Shown here in pieces: positions 60,396-64,000 of a stretch of 64,000 bases of DNA. Below the pieces are notes generated by a model. The model was not told the DNA's origin, searched no databases, and saw only the letters and a list, made by a program, of their open reading frames with translations. This stretch comes from Bacteroidota bacterium. GTDB taxonomy: Bacteria; Bacteroidota; Bacteroidia; 2-12-FULL-35-15. Numbering within the stretch: the first letter of the stretch is position 1; every line of letters begins with the position of its first letter. Position numbers and translations under genes: made by a program. The stretch lies in the NCBI GenBank assembly GCA_947479085.1, contig CANJYB010000004.1, positions 62,001 through 126,000 of the forward strand. The letters are read 5' to 3'.

Positions 60396-61619
60396 GTGCA
60401 ACGAATAAAAATAATAGCATTTACACATAAAACGACCGACCTCGATAATATCGGCAAACTGCATATCCAGGAAGATGAATTGAAGAGCCGTCTGGAGTAT
60501 CTTAAATCAACTGCTGGTCTTGAAGAATTGTTTTATTTATCTACCTGTAACCGGGTGGAGTTTATGATTGTTACTTCAAACGCGATTGATAAAGAGTTCC
60601 TGATGAACTTTTTTATGACTTTTAATAAAAACTGGAATGCAGAAGAAATAACGTGGGCAATGGAAAATGCACGGGTATCGGAAGATGATGAAGCTTTGCG
60701 TCATTTGTTCAATGTAGCCTCTTCGCTCGATTCGTTGGTGGTGGGTGAGCGCGAAATTATTACACAAGTTAGAAACGCCTACGAAAAATGCAGTGAATTA
60801 GGGCTTACGGGTGATGTGGTTCGTCTTGCAGTTAAGAAAACAATAGAAGTAGCAAAGGATGTGTATACGCATACTAATATTGCTAAGAATCCTGTATCTG
60901 TGGTATCTTTGGCTTATCGTAAATTACGTGCATTAAACGTAAAACAGGATGCAAGATTTATTATTATAGGCTCCGGAGTTACCAATACAACCATGGCAAA
61001 ATACCTGAAAAAGCATCAATTTAGGAGCTTTACGGTATTTAACAGGACACTTGCCAATGCAGAAAAACTGGCAAATGAGTTAAATGGAACGGCATACCTT
61101 CTTTCGGAGTTGAAAGATTTTAAGAAAGGGTTTGACATTATTGTTACTTGCACGGGTGCTTCCGAAAGCATTATCACCCCGGAGATTTATAAAAGCCTGG
61201 TGGGAGATGATAAATCAAAGAAAGTGGTGATAGACCTTGCGATTCCAAATGACCTGGATGCGGAGATATTAAATAATTATGATGTAAATTTAATAGCGAT
61301 AAATAACCTACAGGAAGTTGCAAAGGAAAATTTACAGGCCAGAGAAGAGGAACTGGAAGCATGCAATATAATCATAGAAAAAAACATTGAAGAGTTCAAG
61401 CAACTTTTGAAAACACGTAAAGTGGAACTGGCAATGAAAGAAGTGCCAAAGAAAGTAAAGGAAATAAGAGAGACTGCCAACGAAGTATTTGCCAAAGAAC
61501 TTTCGATGATGAATGAAGAATCGAAAGAAGTGCTGGACAAAATACTTTTATATATGGAAAAAAAATACATCAGCATGCCAATGAAAATGGCGAAAGAGAT
61601 TATCCAGGAGAATATGTAA
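60396..61619 (+). CDS. hemA: Glutamyl-tRNA reductase (407 aa)
   Basis: Reduces glutamyl-tRNA to glutamate-1-semialdehyde, the first committed step of C5 haem synthesis. STCNRVEF holds the catalytic Cys51, GEREIITQVRNAYE is the following signature, and IIGSGVTNTTMAKYL binds NADPH. The start is GTG. Length is normal. It opens the haem gene group. Confidence 0.95.
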   Translation: MQRIKIIAFTHKTTDLDNIGKLHIQEDELKSRLEYLKSTAGLEELFYLSTCNRVEFMIVTSNAIDKEFLMNFFMTFNKNWNAEEITWAMENARVSEDDEALRHLFNVASSLDSLVVGEREIITQVRNAYEKCSELGLTGDVVRLAVKKTIEVAKDVYTHTNIAKNPVSVVSLAYRKLRALNVKQDARFIIIGSGVTNTTMAKYLKKHQFRSFTVFNRTLANAEKLANELNGTAYLLSELKDFKKGFDIIVTCTGASESIITPEIYKSLVGDDKSKKVVIDLAIPNDLDAEILNNYDVNLIAINNLQEVAKENLQAREEELEACNIIIEKNIEEFKQLLKTRKVELAMKEVPKKVKEIRETANEVFAKELSMMNEESKEVLDKILLYMEKKYISMPMKMAKEIIQENM

Positions 61620-61702
61620 CACCTGTCTTGTAAAAGACGCAATGCAAAAACAAATTACTTTCTTAATTAGAAATAATAAACCCCAATTCCTTTCTTTTTA
61701 GA

Positions 61703-61710
61703 TACCTTCG
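61703..61710 (+). promoter_or_regulatory. -7-like box TACCTTCG for hemCD
   Basis: A TAnnTTTG variant 24 nt before the ATG at 61735; the same variant precedes kynA. Confidence 0.5.
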
Positions 61711-61734
61711 TACTCTTTAACAATAAATAATTTC

Positions 61735-63300
61735 ATGGACAGAAAAATAATAATAGGAAGCAGAGGAAGCGATTTAGCTTTGTGGCAGGCGAATTTTGTA
61801 TTAAGAAAAATTCAAAAGCTCGGGCTTACGGCAGAGATAAAAATAATTACGACTCAAGGTGATGCAGTGCAAGATTTGAGTTTTGATAAACTGGAAGGAA
61901 AAGGATTTTTTACAAAAGAAATAGAAGAAGCATTACTGAAAAAGGAAATAGACCTTGCAGTTCACTCACATAAAGATTTACCGACTACATCCCCCGAAGG
62001 ACTGAAGATTGCGGCAGTTTCTGAACGCGAAGATGCGGCAGAGCTGGTGATAGTTCGGAAGGAATGTGTGGATAACGGGCAGAAATTTGCTTTTAAACTT
62101 AATGCCATTGTAGGTACATCATCTGCCAGAAGAAAATCGCAATTGCTTGCTTTCCGAAAAGATATTACTATTGAAGACCTTCGAGGAAATGTTCCTACCA
62201 GAATTCAAAAGTTACGCGATAAAAAATACGATGCAATTATGCTGGCAGCAGCAGGTGTAGAACGTTTGCGAATTGATTTAAGTGAATTTAAAGTAGTTCG
62301 TCTTGACCCGAAAGAGTTTATTCCCGCTCCGGCACAAGGTGTATTGGCTTTGCAAATAAGGGAAGACGACCATGAATTGTTTGAATACATTAATAGGTTA
62401 AATTCAGAAAAGGTTGAAGACATAATAGGAATAGAACGAAAGGTGTTGAATTTGTTTGATGGTGGATGCCATTTGCCTTTGGGTGTTTATTGTATCAAGG
62501 AAGAAAATAAATTTAAAGTATGGACCTCTAAATCAGATGCATGGGATACAATGCCAAAACGATTGTACTTTGAATCGTTTACAGATGAAGGGTTTCCGGA
62601 GAAGATAGTGAATGGATTAAATACTATTAAACCAACTTCTGTTTTAATTACGAGGGATTTAAAAGGAAATTCTTTTTTCAAAAATGTTTTGGAAGGGAAT
62701 GGCTATACTGTTCAGGGGATTTCATTTATAGAAACTAAAACAGTTGCTATTTCTGATTTGCCGCATACGGGTTGGGTGTTTTTTGCAAGCAGTAATGCAG
62801 TGGAACATTTCTTTTCTCAAAATCCTGAACTAAAACCTAAAACGAAATTTGGTGTTATTGGTAAGTCAACGGAACAGGAATTGAAGAAATACGATAGGAA
62901 TGCAGCATTTGTAGGCTCCATTGCAGATACAAAGGTGGTGGGTAAAAAATTCGCAAAGGCAGTGGGAGAAGAAACAGTCTTGTTTCCACAGGCAAAAGGA
63001 GGATTAAGAACCATACAGCAGCAGTTTGCGGATTCGACAAAACTGTTTGATTTAGTTGTTTATGAAACAGTAAAAAAGGAAAACGCCACTATGCCGGAGG
63101 TGGAAATAGTGGTGTTTACAAGTCCGTCCAATGTGGAATCTTATTTTGAAAAGGGAAAAATAACTGCTAATCAAAAAGTGATCGCCATTGGAAAGTCAAC
63201 AGAAAAAAAACTATTAGAAAAAGGAATAGAAAAATGTGTGTTGCCTGTTTCGTTTGATGAGGTGGGATTGGCGGAAGCTGTGTTTAGCTGTTCGAGATAA
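61735..63300 (+). CDS. hemCD: Hydroxymethylbilane synthase - uroporphyrinogen III synthase fusion (521 aa)
   Basis: Residues 1 to about 295 are HemC: GSRGSDLALWQA, VHSHKDLPT, and Cys245 in DGGCHLPLG, which carries the dipyrromethane cofactor. From about 300 (SVLITRD) to the end is HemD (WVFFASSNAVEHFF, VVFTSPSNVESYF). One chain therefore takes porphobilinogen to uroporphyrinogen III, passing the unstable linear intermediate between domains. The fusion is known in Bacteroidota. Confidence 0.95.
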   Translation: MDRKIIIGSRGSDLALWQANFVLRKIQKLGLTAEIKIITTQGDAVQDLSFDKLEGKGFFTKEIEEALLKKEIDLAVHSHKDLPTTSPEGLKIAAVSEREDAAELVIVRKECVDNGQKFAFKLNAIVGTSSARRKSQLLAFRKDITIEDLRGNVPTRIQKLRDKKYDAIMLAAAGVERLRIDLSEFKVVRLDPKEFIPAPAQGVLALQIREDDHELFEYINRLNSEKVEDIIGIERKVLNLFDGGCHLPLGVYCIKEENKFKVWTSKSDAWDTMPKRLYFESFTDEGFPEKIVNGLNTIKPTSVLITRDLKGNSFFKNVLEGNGYTVQGISFIETKTVAISDLPHTGWVFFASSNAVEHFFSQNPELKPKTKFGVIGKSTEQELKKYDRNAAFVGSIADTKVVGKKFAKAVGEETVLFPQAKGGLRTIQQQFADSTKLFDLVVYETVKKENATMPEVEIVVFTSPSNVESYFEKGKITANQKVIAIGKSTEKKLLEKGIEKCVLPVSFDEVGLAEAVFSCSR

Positions 63301-63324
63301 AAGAATAATTAAGTAAATATTAAA

Positions 63325-64000
63325 ATGATACAAAGACCAAGAAGACTCCGTAAAAATGCAATCATCAGGGAAATGGTTGCTGAAACAAGACTTTCAAAGG
63401 ATATGTTTATTTATCCTTATTTTGTGGTGGAAGGGAAAAGTATAATTCACCCAATTGATGCCATGCCCGGAATCAATCATTTTTCAATAGATGAATTATT
63501 AAAAGATGTGGAGAATGGTCTGAAGGTTGGGATAAATAAGATTTTATTGTTTGGAGTCGGAGAACAGAAAACTGAAGATGCGAGTTCTTCGTTCAGTAAT
63601 AATTCAATTATTGTAAAGGCGGTAAAAGCATTAAAAGAAAAATTTGGAGAAAGTCTTTATGTAATAACTGATGTTTGTGTTTGTGCTTATACTACCCATG
63701 GTCATTGCGGCATATTACACGATGATTATGTACATAATGATTCCTCGGTTGCAGTGTTGTCGAAGATGGCATTAGCCCATGCACAGGCAGGTGCTGATAT
63801 GGTTGCCCCGAGTGATATGATGGATGGAAGAATAGAAGCCATGCGACACCTGTTGGATAAAAATGGTTTTGAGAATACAGCTATTATGTCTTATTCAATA
63901 AAGTATGCATCGGCCTATTATGGACCGTTTCGCGAAGCAGCTGATTCCGCTCCTCAAAAAGGAGACAGAAAATCGTACCAGATGGATTACCGGAATGGGA
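63325..64000 (+). CDS. hemB: Porphobilinogen synthase, 5' part (225 codons seen)
   Basis: Condenses two 5-aminolevulinate molecules. The window end cuts the gene. DVCVCAYTTHGHCGIL holds Cys118, Cys120 and Cys128, the triad of zinc-dependent enzymes; SYSIKYASAYYGPFREA contains Lys193, one of the two active-site lysines. It starts 24 bp after hemCD and is probably co-transcribed. Confidence 0.95.
   Translation, partial: MIQRPRRLRKNAIIREMVAETRLSKDMFIYPYFVVEGKSIIHPIDAMPGINHFSIDELLKDVENGLKVGINKILLFGVGEQKTEDASSSFSNNSIIVKAVKALKEKFGESLYVITDVCVCAYTTHGHCGILHDDYVHNDSSVAVLSKMALAHAQAGADMVAPSDMMDGRIEAMRHLLDKNGFENTAIMSYSIKYASAYYGPFREAADSAPQKGDRKSYQMDYRNG

Noticed and set aside
60213-60464. Reverse ORF across the tRNA and hemA start
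   Set aside because: It overlaps the tRNA gene and ends within it; no coding signal.

Overview
The window reads as a chromosomal segment of a low-GC, free-living Bacteroidota bacterium (Flavobacteriia/Sphingobacteriia-like; genus not determinable from sequence alone). The signs are promoters of the Bacteroidota type (-7 box TAnnTTTG, near-perfect TTG-N19-TACATTTG at 22478-22507), a lack of obvious Shine-Dalgarno sequences, several secreted proteins with type IX secretion (T9SS) C-terminal sorting domains, TonB-dependent receptors, a PafA-type phosphatase, a hemC-hemD fusion and a kynurenine pathway. Nothing looks like a prophage or a classical insertion sequence.

Layout. 1-1.8 kb: end of an unknown gene, a 21-nt-period tandem array, then a hypothetical gene whose paralogue lies at 41.7 kb behind another such array. 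2-7.7 kb: TonB receptor and a large secreted M43 metalloprotease. 7.7-14.1 kb: a DnaJ/TerB protein facing a compact forward cluster (fluoride channel, S1/P1-type zinc enzyme, PafA phosphatase, glycosyltransferase, RNase HII), then ftsX. 14.3-18.4 kb: an unusually long leucyl-tRNA synthetase and a DUF3108 protein. 19-22.3 kb: tryptophan 2,3-dioxygenase, DAHP synthase-chorismate mutase, deoxyhypusine-synthase-like protein. 22.6-29.5 kb: secreted lamin-tail protein, SusC-like receptor without SusD, array, secreted endonuclease I. 29.6-36.3 kb: hydrolase, pdxJ, CBS protein, nadK, kynureninase, YdeI-like protein, kynurenine monooxygenase; this puts PLP and NADP supply beside PLP- and NADPH-dependent enzymes. 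36.5-43.2 kb: multicopper oxidase, redoxin, a zinc-ribbon nuclease, an HTH orphan, array plus paralogue, a 200-bp tandem duplication carrying a promoter, and an EF-Tu-domain-3-like small protein. 43.3-55.2 kb: housekeeping genes (TPR, rsmA, mgtE, dehydrogenase, aspartate kinase, acetyltransferase, fbp, mfd). 55.2-59.5 kb: arrays, an outer-membrane barrel, a cytochrome-like lipoprotein, a secreted protein, methylmalonyl-CoA epimerase. 59.5-64 kb: HAD hydrolase, a CAT-anticodon tRNA and the haem genes hemA, hemCD and hemB (cut by the window end).

The most striking structure is not a gene. At least eight intergenic loci carry tandem repeats locked to a 21-nt period (or 42), each with its own unrelated motif, several with dyad symmetry in each unit and with higher-order duplications of 84-126 nt. 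Two of the largest arrays sit directly upstream of two divergent paralogues of an unrecognised protein family. I propose this array family, and the array-gene pairing in particular, as the candidate undescribed system. Its function is inference only.
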